From: Psychrobacter sp. Ps6
GTDB lineage: Bacteria; Pseudomonadota; Gammaproteobacteria; Pseudomonadales; Moraxellaceae
Length of the DNA: 64,000 nt
Direction of reading: 5' to 3'
Assembly: GCF_022129235.1 (NCBI RefSeq)
Contig: NZ_JADQAI010000001.1
Location: forward strand, 1 to 64,000
Every line of letters starts with the position of its first letter. Position 1 is the stretch's first letter. Positions 55,702 through 64,000 of the stretch are shown in pieces. Both the position numbers and the translations under genes were made by a program. Below the pieces are notes generated by a model. It saw only the letters and a program-made list of their open reading frames with translations, was not told the DNA's origin and made no database searches.

Positions 55702-56331
55702 CTAACGAATGACTGAGCCTGTCGTTGCGTCACGGATTTGGCTGGGTAAGATATAACCTAGAGTATTAGCCTGAAAATAGCCAATCTGCTCACCAAAGTA
55801 ACCATAGGCAGTATCAAAGGTGCTGGCAGGCGATTGACCTGATGGGTTGCAACTAGTCGAAACAATGAAGCCAAATGGATTATTTGCGCTGACCATCTGT
55901 TGGCACAGTTCTCGTATGACAGGATGGGCGATGACCCTGACTGCAATGGTCTGATGCTCACCCATTATCCATGAGGGCATCGTGGTCGAAAGTGTCTGAG
56001 GAATGGGTAATAACCAAGTATGCGCTTGGCGATTTTGTAGCTCGCCGTCATTAACATCTGACTGCCAGCTATCGATAATTTGCTGGCGCTGGGCATTATT
56101 TAAAGAGGCTAATAGAGGTGACAAACGCTCTACGCTATCGGTAATGACGATCATGCCTTTGGCTTGCGGACGTTGTTTGATATCCAAGATACGCTGCACA
56201 GCGGCTTGATTATAAGGGTCGCAACCGATACCCCAAACGCTTTCTGTTGGGTATGCAAGCAGCTTTCCTTCTTTAAGCCAGTTTGCAGCTTGTATGGCAG
56301 AGTCAGTGATAAAAGGTATAGATTGGCTCAT
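55702..56331 (-). CDS. tsaC: L-threonylcarbamoyladenylate synthase
   Basis: Makes threonylcarbamoyl-AMP from threonine, bicarbonate and ATP, the first step of the t6A37 modification of tRNAs. The 209 residues belong to the YrdC/Sua5 fold without the Sua5 extension. LAYPTESVWGIGCDPYN near the N-terminus and KRPQAKGMIV-type residues (IKQRPQAKGMIVI) are the substrate-binding signature, and SCNPSGQSPA is the C-terminal loop. It follows dprA with a 123-bp gap; dprA and tsaC are neighbours in many gammaproteobacteria. Confidence 0.93.
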   Translation of the reverse strand: MSQSIPFITDSAIQAANWLKEGKLLAYPTESVWGIGCDPYNQAAVQRILDIKQRPQAKGMIVITDSVERLSPLLASLNNAQRQQIIDSWQSDVNDGELQNRQAHTWLLPIPQTLSTTMPSWIMGEHQTIAVRVIAHPVIRELCQQMVSANNPFGFIVSTSCNPSGQSPASTFDTAYGYFGEQIGYFQANTLGYILPSQIRDATTGSVIR

Positions 56332-56454
56332 AGCTTACATGTTTCATGCTGGAATAGAGACACTAATAATAGCACAAGAGACAGGCTGACTAAGGTAGCG
56401 ATATTTAGAATCCATCCTACTTATTTCTATGTGGTAGTTAGGAATTACGATACG

Positions 56455-57714
56455 CTATACACGTAAATAGCGTCCGCCTTGCACACTGATGACGCCCATT
56501 AGCTCAAGTTCCATCAGCTGTCCAATCAGTTGTGGCGGCGCAAGCTTAGTGGCAATAACAAGCGCATCTAAGTCCTGTCCATGCCAATCGAGCTGCTCAT
56601 AGATTTGTGTTAAATGCTCAGGGACAACGATCGCGCTACGAGGGGATTTGATATGAGAAGTTTCTGGCTGACTGACCGTTGTGACAGAGCTCCTCTCTAC
56701 ATTTGATGCGTCAGAGGGCTGAGTGACCAGCGATTGGTGGCTATTAGCGCTTGTAATAATATCTGTTGGTCTATACGAGCGCTTATCATAATCAAGCTGA
56801 CCATTGACGTCCTCTAACACCTGCTGAGGATGATAAATCAACGTCGCCCCTTCACGTATCAGATGATGGCAACCTTCGGCATTGCTATTATCAATATGAC
56901 TTGGAATGGCAAAGACCTGCTTGCCTTGCTCAGAAGTCAAACGGGCGGTAATGAGCGAGCCACTTTTGATCGTCGCTTCAGTCACAATAGTGGCTAGACT
57001 CAGCCCAGCTACCAGACGGTTACGGCGCGGAAAGGTATGTTTGTGCGGCTGAGTATGCGGTAGTAGTTCACTAATAATGCAGCCACCTTGCTCGATGATT
57101 TGAGCAAATAACTGGTCACGATGATTGGGATAATTCACATCAATCCCTGTCCCCATCACGCCGATAGTACGACCTTGATAGTCAAGATCAGTCTGCGCCA
57201 AAGCGCCCAGATGAGCCCGTTTGTCCACGCCTATTGCCAGACCACTGGTGATGATATACCCTGCCTGTGCCAGATATTGCGCCATATCGAACGTGATTTT
57301 TTGTGCATGGGCTGTCGGTTTTCGACTGCCCACGATAGCAATTTGAGCTTGATGCAGGCGCGCGCTATTACCTCGAAAAAACAGTAATGGCGGCGGATCA
57401 TAAATATGAAGAAGCTGAGCGGGATAGTCAGGCTGACCGGCAAACAATAAACCATAGCGCCCATCTAAAAGCGCTTGCTGTATCTTATCGATAGCAGCAT
57501 GTGTTTGCTCTGGCTGTTCATGGCGTTTGAGATGAGTGTGATGAATGTCTAGCTGCTTCCATGCTTCTACCTTGGCTTGCCACGCGAGCTGCGCGTCACC
57601 ATAAGTGGTAACAAGCTTATGATAAGCAGATAAGGATGCATTCACCTCATACCACAGCGCCAATATCGCACGCTGATCATCGGATAAAGAAGAGGTGACT
57701 GCGGTCATTGTCAT
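56455..57714 (-). CDS. dprA: DNA-processing protein DprA
   Basis: Loads RecA on incoming single-stranded DNA during natural transformation. The 419 residues have an N-terminal SAM-like domain, then a Rossmann fold with GSRKPT, SGLAIGVDKRAHLGAL, MGTGIDVNYP and NRLVAGLS, followed by TEATIKSGSLITARLT. A Ser/Thr-rich linker (about 305-355) connects to the C-terminal winged-helix domain (APPQLIGQLMELELMGVI). It is upstream of tsaC and downstream of the LysM gene on the same strand. Confidence 0.94.
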   Translation of the reverse strand: MTMTAVTSSLSDDQRAILALWYEVNASLSAYHKLVTTYGDAQLAWQAKVEAWKQLDIHHTHLKRHEQPEQTHAAIDKIQQALLDGRYGLLFAGQPDYPAQLLHIYDPPPLLFFRGNSARLHQAQIAIVGSRKPTAHAQKITFDMAQYLAQAGYIITSGLAIGVDKRAHLGALAQTDLDYQGRTIGVMGTGIDVNYPNHRDQLFAQIIEQGGCIISELLPHTQPHKHTFPRRNRLVAGLSLATIVTEATIKSGSLITARLTSEQGKQVFAIPSHIDNSNAEGCHHLIREGATLIYHPQQVLEDVNGQLDYDKRSYRPTDIITSANSHQSLVTQPSDASNVERSSVTTVSQPETSHIKSPRSAIVVPEHLTQIYEQLDWHGQDLDALVIATKLAPPQLIGQLMELELMGVISVQGGRYLRV

Positions 57715-57765
57715 CTGTCTCGTTTGGGCAAACTTAGTAAAATCGCTTCACAAAGCCTTATGTAC

Positions 57766-58875
57766 TTATAGATAAGGGGGTGGCAATAGCTGGTCGCCGA
57801 CATTGAGTGGTAGCTCAGAGTCAAGTACGTAAGCATAGCTGATATTATCAAAGGTATTAAATACCATCACCATACCGCTCGGCTCATTTGGTAAGCGTAC
57901 CGGCATGTCATTATCCTTAACGTCTCGTACCAATGGACCTTTTTGATACACGGTCAGTACATCACCTGGTTTGGCACCATGCAAGCTGCCTAAATTGATC
58001 GCTACCACGCTGCCTTTAGCGGCAGAGCTGATTGAATCCATTACTCGCACAATCATACCACCACGACTGACGCTGGCAGGCGTTGGATAAAAGACAGGCG
58101 GAATAGCGTTGTCCAACTCAACAAACACGCGATCACCTTCACGCACTTCTTTGTCATAACTGTCAGTAAGCTGCAAGCTTGTGACGCCATTACTTTCTGT
58201 CGAAGTAACAAGGCCAGTCGCTACTTGTGTGACTTCTAGACCGATAACTTCTTGAGTTTTAGGATCAACGTATAGGTCACCCTCGCGGTATACGCCATAG
58301 CGCTGACCAACAATTAGTGGCACGCCTTTGGCATAGACTTTATCACCGCTTGCCGTGATTAAATTGCGGTTTTTGGACGCCAAGATATACGGCGTGGTAT
58401 TGAAATCTTCTGGATTCACAATAAGCGTTTTATCAAGCCAATGCTGAATAGCAGACCATGGAATAGGCGGAATACTATTGGCCGTTGAGGTCACGGCGAT
58501 AGTACTGGTGACCACGTTACCCGTTAGTTGCTTTTCGATACCAGCACAGCCCTCTCCTGTATCGACTCCTATCAGCGTCTTACCTTGAATCACACAAAGG
58601 ATAAGAATGTCATCTGGATAAATAAGGTTTGGGTTTTTGATTTGCTTATTGGTTGCCCAAATCTCTTTCCAGCGCCATGGGCTGTCGAGGTAGCGGCCTG
58701 AGATGTCCCATAGGGTATCGCCTTTTTTGACGATATAGCGATTGGGGGCATCTGCTTTTATGGTAGGTGGTGGATTATTGGCGTGGGCTGTGGTCATCAA
58801 CATGGCACTGCTAAATGTCGTAACTAATAATCCTTTTGCCAGTGCTTTTGCTGTCTTTTTTAAGCTCATCTTCAT
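57766..58875 (-). CDS. LysM peptidoglycan-binding protein
   Basis: A 369-residue exported protein: signal peptide ending in TTAHA (about residue 33), then one LysM domain (RYIVKKGDTLWDISGRYL...NPNLIYPDDIL) that binds peptidoglycan glycan chains. About 250 further residues form a beta-rich region with VIAINLGSLHGAKPGDVL. This is the LysM protein commonly upstream of dprA in gammaproteobacteria; its role is not established. The start at 58875 is chosen at the signal peptide; a longer frame to 58911 adds 12 residues. Confidence 0.87.
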   Translation of the reverse strand: MKMSLKKTAKALAKGLLVTTFSSAMLMTTAHANNPPPTIKADAPNRYIVKKGDTLWDISGRYLDSPWRWKEIWATNKQIKNPNLIYPDDILILCVIQGKTLIGVDTGEGCAGIEKQLTGNVVTSTIAVTSTANSIPPIPWSAIQHWLDKTLIVNPEDFNTTPYILASKNRNLITASGDKVYAKGVPLIVGQRYGVYREGDLYVDPKTQEVIGLEVTQVATGLVTSTESNGVTSLQLTDSYDKEVREGDRVFVELDNAIPPVFYPTPASVSRGGMIVRVMDSISSAAKGSVVAINLGSLHGAKPGDVLTVYQKGPLVRDVKDNDMPVRLPNEPSGMVMVFNTFDNISYAYVLDSELPLNVGDQLLPPPYL

Positions 58876-59210
58876 GGTTATATCCACAATATGTACCACT
58901 GTTTTGGTCACAATAGATCACACTTAATTCATCACTCTAAAGACATTTGACTTTATTAAAAGTATATCAAAAAATCAATATTATCAGCGATTTATAAGCG
59001 TTGCTTTTGTGGCAACTATAGGGCAGCTGTTCAGTATAATTGGCTAGATTCATTCCTAAAAAAGCGTCTAGCAAAATAATGACTCGCTGACGCTATTTCT
59101 AATACTACAATTATATCTACCATAACACAATCATAAACACTTTATTACAATGGTGTAACTTTTATACGAACGCCTCTATCTATAGAAGATAAACTCAAAA
59201 CATTTATCGC

Positions 59211-60632
59211 TTATGCTGGATTTGGTGCAACATGTTGACGAATTTGCTCAGCAACCAATTCAGCTTTGTTCTCTAATACAGTCACATGTTGTGGCAGGCT
59301 CTCTAAGCCTTCTGTGTGAGCCGGACGCTCGATGTCGATTTGCCCCACTGCTTCGATGATAGTGTCAGCAAATTTAACAGGCAATGCGGTCTCTGCACAG
59401 ATAATGATTTCACCCTCACGCTGTAGCTCTTTGGCAACCTTGATACCGTCAGCTGTATGCGGATCGACCAGTTCGCCATGCATTTCATACAACGCTTTGA
59501 TCGTATTTAAACGATCGCTATGGGTTGATTTGCCAGCAGCAAAGCCATAACGCGTATTGACCGCTTCCATCAAATCAGACAAATCAAACCCTTGACCTGA
59601 TTTTACGCCGTCAAATAACTCATGAACGCGCGCGCTGTCTTTATCCAGCAACAAGTAAACAAAACGTTCAAAGTTCGAAGCTTTTGAGATATCCATCGAT
59701 GGACTTGAGGTGACGTAGGTTTTTTCAGTAGGTCGTGGCTGATAAGCACCTTGGTTAAAAAAGTCATTGAGCACGTCGTTTTCATTGGTTGCGACGATCA
59801 AACGCTCAACGGGCAGACCCATTTCACGAGCGATGTGACCGGCGCAGATATTACCAAAGTTACCTGAAGGCACGCTAAAACTGACTTTCTCATTGTTGCT
59901 TGCCGTCACCGCAAAATAGGCTTTAAAGTAATAAACGATCTGCGCGAGGATGCGTCCCCAGTTGATAGAGTTAACCGTACCCAAGTCATACTGGGCTTTA
60001 AAGTCAGCATCTTGTTGTAGCGCTTTGACAATATCCTGACAGTCATCAAACATGCCATCGATCGCGATATTATGAATATTATCGTCAGTCAAGCTGTACA
60101 TTTGCGCCCGCTGAAACTCACTCATTTTGCCATGCGGTGACAGCATAAAGACTTCGACATTTTCTTTACCACGCAATGCGTATTCCGCCGCACTACCCGT
60201 ATCGCCGCTAGTTGCGCCAATAATAGTGATACGTGCCTCTTTTCTTTTGAGGACATATTCAAAGGCATTGCCCAAGAACTGCATAGCAACGTCTTTAAAT
60301 GCTAGCGTTGGGCCATTTGATAACCCTAAGATGTATAAGTTGTCTTCGAGCTTGCGGACAGGAACAATATCATCAGAGCCAAACACATCAGCGGTATAGG
60401 TGCGATCAATAATGTCTTTTAGATCCGCATAAGGAATGTCTGTAGCAAAGCGCTGCATAATCGCCATCGCAAGCTGTGGATAGCTGAGAGTGCGCCATTC
60501 ATCAAGTACAGCGCTATCAATCGTTGGGTAATGTTCAGGCAACATCAAACCGCCATCTGGAGCAAGACCCATTAATAGCACATCACTAAAGTCCATCGGT
60601 GCTGTCTGACCACGAGTACTGATATATTTCAT
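59211..60632 (-). CDS. thrC: Threonine synthase
   Basis: PLP-dependent beta/gamma-replacement enzyme that converts O-phosphohomoserine to threonine, the last step of the pathway. The 473 residues match the longer (class II) bacterial type: MKYISTRGQTAPMDF at the N-terminus, the PLP lysine in LAFKDVAMQFLGN, GATSGDTGSAAEYAL and the phosphate-binding PSGNFGNICAG. It has its own transcript between the LysM gene and rsmB; thrA and thrB are not here. Confidence 0.95.
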   Translation of the reverse strand: MKYISTRGQTAPMDFSDVLLMGLAPDGGLMLPEHYPTIDSAVLDEWRTLSYPQLAMAIMQRFATDIPYADLKDIIDRTYTADVFGSDDIVPVRKLEDNLYILGLSNGPTLAFKDVAMQFLGNAFEYVLKRKEARITIIGATSGDTGSAAEYALRGKENVEVFMLSPHGKMSEFQRAQMYSLTDDNIHNIAIDGMFDDCQDIVKALQQDADFKAQYDLGTVNSINWGRILAQIVYYFKAYFAVTASNNEKVSFSVPSGNFGNICAGHIAREMGLPVERLIVATNENDVLNDFFNQGAYQPRPTEKTYVTSSPSMDISKASNFERFVYLLLDKDSARVHELFDGVKSGQGFDLSDLMEAVNTRYGFAAGKSTHSDRLNTIKALYEMHGELVDPHTADGIKVAKELQREGEIIICAETALPVKFADTIIEAVGQIDIERPAHTEGLESLPQHVTVLENKAELVAEQIRQHVAPNPA

Positions 60633-60678
60633 TAGATTGTCCTGTCTACAATAATGTTATTCAATAGTTAAAAATGGT

Positions 60679-62277
60679 TTATTCAGCAGTCTTCTGCAAC
60701 AGCGCATAATAAAAACCATCACCGCTCTCGCTATCAATCGGCAAGCACTGACGACCGATGGTTTGCGCGATGCCCCAATTGCAATCCTCGGTAAACTCAA
60801 TCGCTACCGCATCATTATGATGACTGATAAAGTCCTGCATTTGCTCGACGTTTTCTTGCTTTAAGATAGAGCATGTAACGTATAGTAGATAACCGCCAGC
60901 TTTGAGTTGTGGCCATAAGTTATGCAAGATATCTGCTTGTAGCAGTGCCGTTTGCTCGATGTCTTCTTCGGTACGCAAGATACTGATATCCGGATGACGA
61001 CGAATCACACCCGTCGCGGTACAAGGAGAATCCAATAATATTGCATCGAATACCGGTTCATTGGTAGCCGCTTTTTTATTCTTGCCATGCTGCCATCTGG
61101 TGGCATCAGCGCAGATAACGCTAAGGGAGATATTTTTCTCAGCTTGCTCTAAGTCTTGCTGCTTTAAGTTTAGACGTTGCAAGTTGTCATAAATACGCTC
61201 GATACGCGGCGCTTCATTATCGATAGCGGTCAGCTTGATTTTGGAAGCTAGAGATTTCGCTTCTGCATCTTCTTGTTTCACGTGAAACAACGATGAAGCA
61301 TCATTTGAGCTGAGTAACTCCAACCAATGAGCTAGCTTGCCACCAGGGGCTGCACAGGCATCTAGAACGTGTATCTCGTTATTGGTATTTTCCGTATCAG
61401 ATTTTTCAGCGCTGAGCTTCGCCATTAACGCTTTATTGATAATGGGTGCCGCAAGCTGAGCATGCATGTCTTGCACGCTAGCAGCGCCTTCAGCAAAATG
61501 AGGCAAAGCATTGACAGCGGTAGTCTGATGCAGTCTTAAGCCTTTGGTCGATAGTGTTGTAGTAGTATCTGACAAGTTCGCTACGCTAAAACCAGTCGTT
61601 AGCTCAACGATGTCTGCATCAATTTCTGCGCCGTACAATGACTGTTGATAATCCTCTACTGGAGTAACTGCCGAGTTGACTCGCAAAAACATCGGTGCCG
61701 CTTGGCGTAAGCCTTGGGTCAGTTCATCATACTGCTCGCTCCAATCTTGCTTAAGCTGATAGGCAAGCCAATTCGGTAGGCTATGCTTTTTATCGCACTT
61801 CTTACGAAACTTGCTAGGGTTTTTGGCAACTTTACGCAAGATAGCATTGATTAAACCAGTCGCATGCGCAAATTCAATCTCTTTTGCGGCTTCAACGGTT
61901 TCATGAATTGCGGCATGAGCTGCCACTTCCAAATACAGTAACTGCACCAAACCCACTTGAATCGTGGTACGAACTTCTACTTCGTCAATAGGGTTGTCCG
62001 CTAGCGTGTCGAGCAATCGTGCAAGGGCATGCCATTGGCGTAACGTGGTCAGTAACAATGCATGTGCAAAACCTTTATCACCATCGTGCAAGCTATTTAA
62101 CAATGGGTCAAGCACGCTTGAGAGCGACTGACCATTTTGAATCGCAAGCAAGGTGCGAATCACACGCACGCGCACGCTGCCATTCATAATCAGGTTGCTT
62201 GATGGCTTGAGCTTATTGTTTCTAGGCGTATTGTTTCTAGGTGCATTGTTTTTAGACGCGCTGTTGGTTTGTCTCAT
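60679..62277 (-). CDS. rsmB: 16S rRNA m5C967 methyltransferase
   Basis: Methylates C967 of 16S rRNA with SAM. The 532 residues have an N-terminal basic/Asn-rich extension (about 1-30), a NusB-like domain (about 35-170), and a Rossmann methyltransferase domain with motif I VLDACAAPGGKLAHWLELL, catalytic Cys in DSPCTATG and CSILKQENVEQ. The protein is about 100 residues longer than E. coli RsmB, owing to the N-terminal tail and an insertion near 300-345. That insertion region contains a perfect parS site at 61274-61289. It lies downstream of fmt, its usual partner. Confidence 0.93.
   Translation of the reverse strand: MRQTNSASKNNAPRNNTPRNNKLKPSSNLIMNGSVRVRVIRTLLAIQNGQSLSSVLDPLLNSLHDGDKGFAHALLLTTLRQWHALARLLDTLADNPIDEVEVRTTIQVGLVQLLYLEVAAHAAIHETVEAAKEIEFAHATGLINAILRKVAKNPSKFRKKCDKKHSLPNWLAYQLKQDWSEQYDELTQGLRQAAPMFLRVNSAVTPVEDYQQSLYGAEIDADIVELTTGFSVANLSDTTTTLSTKGLRLHQTTAVNALPHFAEGAASVQDMHAQLAAPIINKALMAKLSAEKSDTENTNNEIHVLDACAAPGGKLAHWLELLSSNDASSLFHVKQEDAEAKSLASKIKLTAIDNEAPRIERIYDNLQRLNLKQQDLEQAEKNISLSVICADATRWQHGKNKKAATNEPVFDAILLDSPCTATGVIRRHPDISILRTEEDIEQTALLQADILHNLWPQLKAGGYLLYVTCSILKQENVEQMQDFISHHNDAVAIEFTEDCNWGIAQTIGRQCLPIDSESGDGFYYALLQKTAE
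61274..61289. promoter_or_regulatory. Perfect parS centromere site (ParB binding)
   Basis: TGTTTCACGTGAAACA, a 16-bp perfect palindrome identical to the bacterial parS consensus, inside rsmB. It is read as FHVK in the coding frame. ParB nucleates here for origin segregation. Confidence 0.92.
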
Positions 62278-62357
62278 GAAGTTGTATTTCCTTGACGTAT
62301 GATCGATCGCGTCTTGTGCTAGTAGGGTTAAATGTCGTTGGAGCTATTTAGATAAAG

Positions 62358-63458
62358 CTATTTTGAGTCTGCTGTAAATTGATCACCGTCGTTTAGCTGA
62401 TTACCATGACAAAGCTGTTCCGCCGTCATTGGCTTACCACCAGCAAACTGTAATTTGGTTATCGCCAATGTATTGCTGAGTTGTACGTCATGAGCGGCAT
62501 TACCATTTAGTTGTTCAGCCTCTTGACCGCAAGCCACCAAAATTGCCTTGCGCCCGACACTCACAACCGTGCCCGCAGGCTTATCTGTTTTTTGCGTGGT
62601 ATTGATGGGCAGTGCAGCGAGTATTTTGACACGCTGCCCTTCTAGAAAAGTATAAGCGCCTGGCCATGGTGTCAATCCACGAATTTGGCGCTCGATGGTA
62701 GCAGCAGGCTTCGTCCAGTCAACCTCCCCTTCAGTTTTTACCAATTTTTCAGCATAGTTTGCTTGACTGTCATCTTGGGTAGTCGCCTGCGCTTGATAAT
62801 GTGATAACTCTTTTAATACCGTACTGATAGCCATTGCACCAAGCGCTGCCATCTTATCATGCAGGCTCGCAGCCGTCTCATCAGGCTCTATACTAGCGCT
62901 CACCTTATAAAGCATATCACCCGTATCCAGCCCCTTATCCATCTGCATGATGGTGATACCTGTCTCATTATCACCTGCTAATAGTGCACGATGAATAGGC
63001 GCCGCACCGCGCCAACGTGGCAACAATGAGGCGTGAATATTTAGACAACCATGAGTAGGTGTGGTCAATACACCGATAGGCAAAATTAAACCGTAAGCAG
63101 CGACAATCATAAGATCTGGCTGATACGTACGCAACGTCTGTCGTGCTGCCATGCCCTCTGTACTGGATTTTTTGAAGGTGACTGGCTGCTCTACCGCAAT
63201 ATCGTTCGCTAGTGCCACTTCTTTAACAGCAGAGGCTGATAGTTTTTGGCCGCGTCCTGCTTTGCGATCCGGCTGGGTATATATCGCGACAATATCGATA
63301 TTAAGTGCGTCTTGCTGGCGAATGAGCGCTTCTAAGCTGATCGCAGCAAACTCAGGTGTACCAGCAAATACTACCCTTAGTCGGTTAATAGTTGGGTTAT
63401 CATGGTCAGTAAGCGAGTTAGATGTATCAAAGGTAGGAGCAGTTGTAGTCATAATCAT
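62358..63458 (-). CDS. fmt: Methionyl-tRNA formyltransferase
   Basis: Formylates initiator Met-tRNA with 10-formyl-THF. The predicted 366 residues are longer than the usual 310-320, mainly because of a Thr/Asn/Asp-rich N-terminal stretch of about 25 residues. RVVFAGTPEFAAISLEAL is the family start, and the active-site Asn, His and Asp lie in LNIHASLLPRWRGAAPIHRAL and the following loop. The C-terminal OB domain begins near 230. The start is uncertain: ATG 63458, ATG 63452 or the far upstream 63512. def is not adjacent; the next gene is divergent. Confidence 0.92.
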   Translation of the reverse strand: MIMTTTAPTFDTSNSLTDHDNPTINRLRVVFAGTPEFAAISLEALIRQQDALNIDIVAIYTQPDRKAGRGQKLSASAVKEVALANDIAVEQPVTFKKSSTEGMAARQTLRTYQPDLMIVAAYGLILPIGVLTTPTHGCLNIHASLLPRWRGAAPIHRALLAGDNETGITIMQMDKGLDTGDMLYKVSASIEPDETAASLHDKMAALGAMAISTVLKELSHYQAQATTQDDSQANYAEKLVKTEGEVDWTKPAATIERQIRGLTPWPGAYTFLEGQRVKILAALPINTTQKTDKPAGTVVSVGRKAILVACGQEAEQLNGNAAHDVQLSNTLAITKLQFAGGKPMTAEQLCHGNQLNDGDQFTADSK

Positions 63459-63763
63459 GCATTGTATAAGGTTTATTTGTCCATTATAGGTGAGTTTACG
63501 ACGTTGTGCCATAAGTGTGGTAGTCTCAATCCAGTATGACTAATAGCGCTTTTTGTCTTTATAATATGAGAAGTGTCATTGCTCTAGTTGTCGACCTTCT
63601 TATAGAATAAAAATACTTTATCAGCAATACTCTGCAAATAGCACACTATTATTCTGCTATAGATAATAGGAAGGTATCAGTAGCAAGGTTTTGGATAAAT
63701 CAATTACTATAAGAAACGATGATTTCACTATATATTTTTGCGTCGATATAGGGCCATGCTCTC

Positions 63764-64000
63764 ATGCAACAGTTCCAGTCCTTACAGCGATTATTGATCT
63801 TCTATGCATCGACCTTGCTGGTCATGCTATTGCTGTACTATGTCACGTTGTTTGATGGGTTGAGACATCATAGCGAACAACACAGTATAGATACTTTTCA
63901 TGCGTTACAGCACAGTATTACTGAGCATGCCGCGCCTATCGATGTAGAAATAGAAAAAATTCTAAAACAGCCTGCTTTTGATCATATCAGCTATCAGCTT
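63764..64000 (+). CDS. Membrane sensor, probably a histidine kinase (5' end only)
   Basis: Only the first 79 codons lie in the window, open to its last base. They encode a short basic N-terminus, a membrane helix (about 10-28, LIFYASTLLVMLLLYYVTLF) and the start of a periplasmic domain (SEQHSIDTFHALQHSITEHA). This layout fits the sensor domain of a two-component histidine kinase, resembling RstB-type sensors, but the kinase region is outside, so the call is inference. It is divergent from fmt, 250 bp away. Confidence 0.5.
   Translation, partial: MQQFQSLQRLLIFYASTLLVMLLLYYVTLFDGLRHHSEQHSIDTFHALQHSITEHAAPIDVEIEKILKQPAFDHISYQL

Noticed and set aside
1-64000. CRISPR arrays, insertion sequences, prophage or integron features
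   Set aside because: No regularly spaced repeats, transposase or integrase genes, or phage structural genes were seen.

Overview
This 64 kb window is an ordinary, gene-dense stretch of a gammaproteobacterial chromosome of moderate G+C. The gene set and protein sequences look like Moraxellaceae, most probably Psychrobacter. This is inference from the sequence alone: Na+-NQR, scattered his genes, an OmpA-type beta-barrel pair and a tesA-ybbA-ybbP cluster. There are no insertion sequences, prophage or CRISPR arrays. Two parS-type palindromes (54375-54390 and 61274-61289) and a probable rRNA-operon promoter pair running off the left edge suggest the window lies in the origin-proximal part of the chromosome.

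Layout. 1-151: tandem minus-strand promoters, probably for an rRNA operon outside the window. 780-7290: thrS, infC (AUU start), a TelA-like gene and rnr. 7326-10140 (minus): a small membrane-anchored protein, a BON-MscS channel and hisA. 11226-20100: the Na+-translocating NADH:quinone reductase operon nqrABCDEF, an SDR, apbE and nqrM, i.e. the enzyme plus its flavin and iron-site maturation factors. 20338-26641: an MFS exporter, the esterase tesA and an ABC transporter (ybbA/ybbP) split by an unknown gene. 26739-28392: an AT-rich ParA/HEPN gene pair. 28616-33654: avtA, a small unknown gene, hchA, a membrane protein, hisH and hisB. 34041-38197: a PanZ-like protein, tRNA-Phe, unknowns, gph and comM. 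38534-44490: an Ntn-hydrolase acylase, hemN, a stomatin/NfeD pair. 44685-46027: two tandem outer-membrane barrels. 46278-48403: bioF-bioC. 48594-51317: dnaK and grpE. 51767-63458: a lipase, a phosphoesterase, a TIGR01777 epimerase, tsaC, dprA, a LysM protein, thrC, rsmB and fmt. 63764-64000: the start of a membrane sensor, probably a histidine kinase.

How it works together. Most genes are housekeeping: translation (thrS, infC, tsaC, rsmB, fmt, tRNA-Phe), RNA decay (rnr), respiration (nqr, apbE, nqrM), amino-acid, biotin and heme synthesis, chaperones, and DNA uptake (dprA, comM). The accessory signal is concentrated at 23.3-30.3 kb. There, AT-rich unknown genes sit between conserved GC-richer genes. 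The strongest candidate for an undescribed system is the overlapping ParA-type ATPase and RiboL-PSP-HEPN-like gene pair, which has an intact R-x4-H RNase motif and may be a small defence or toxin module.
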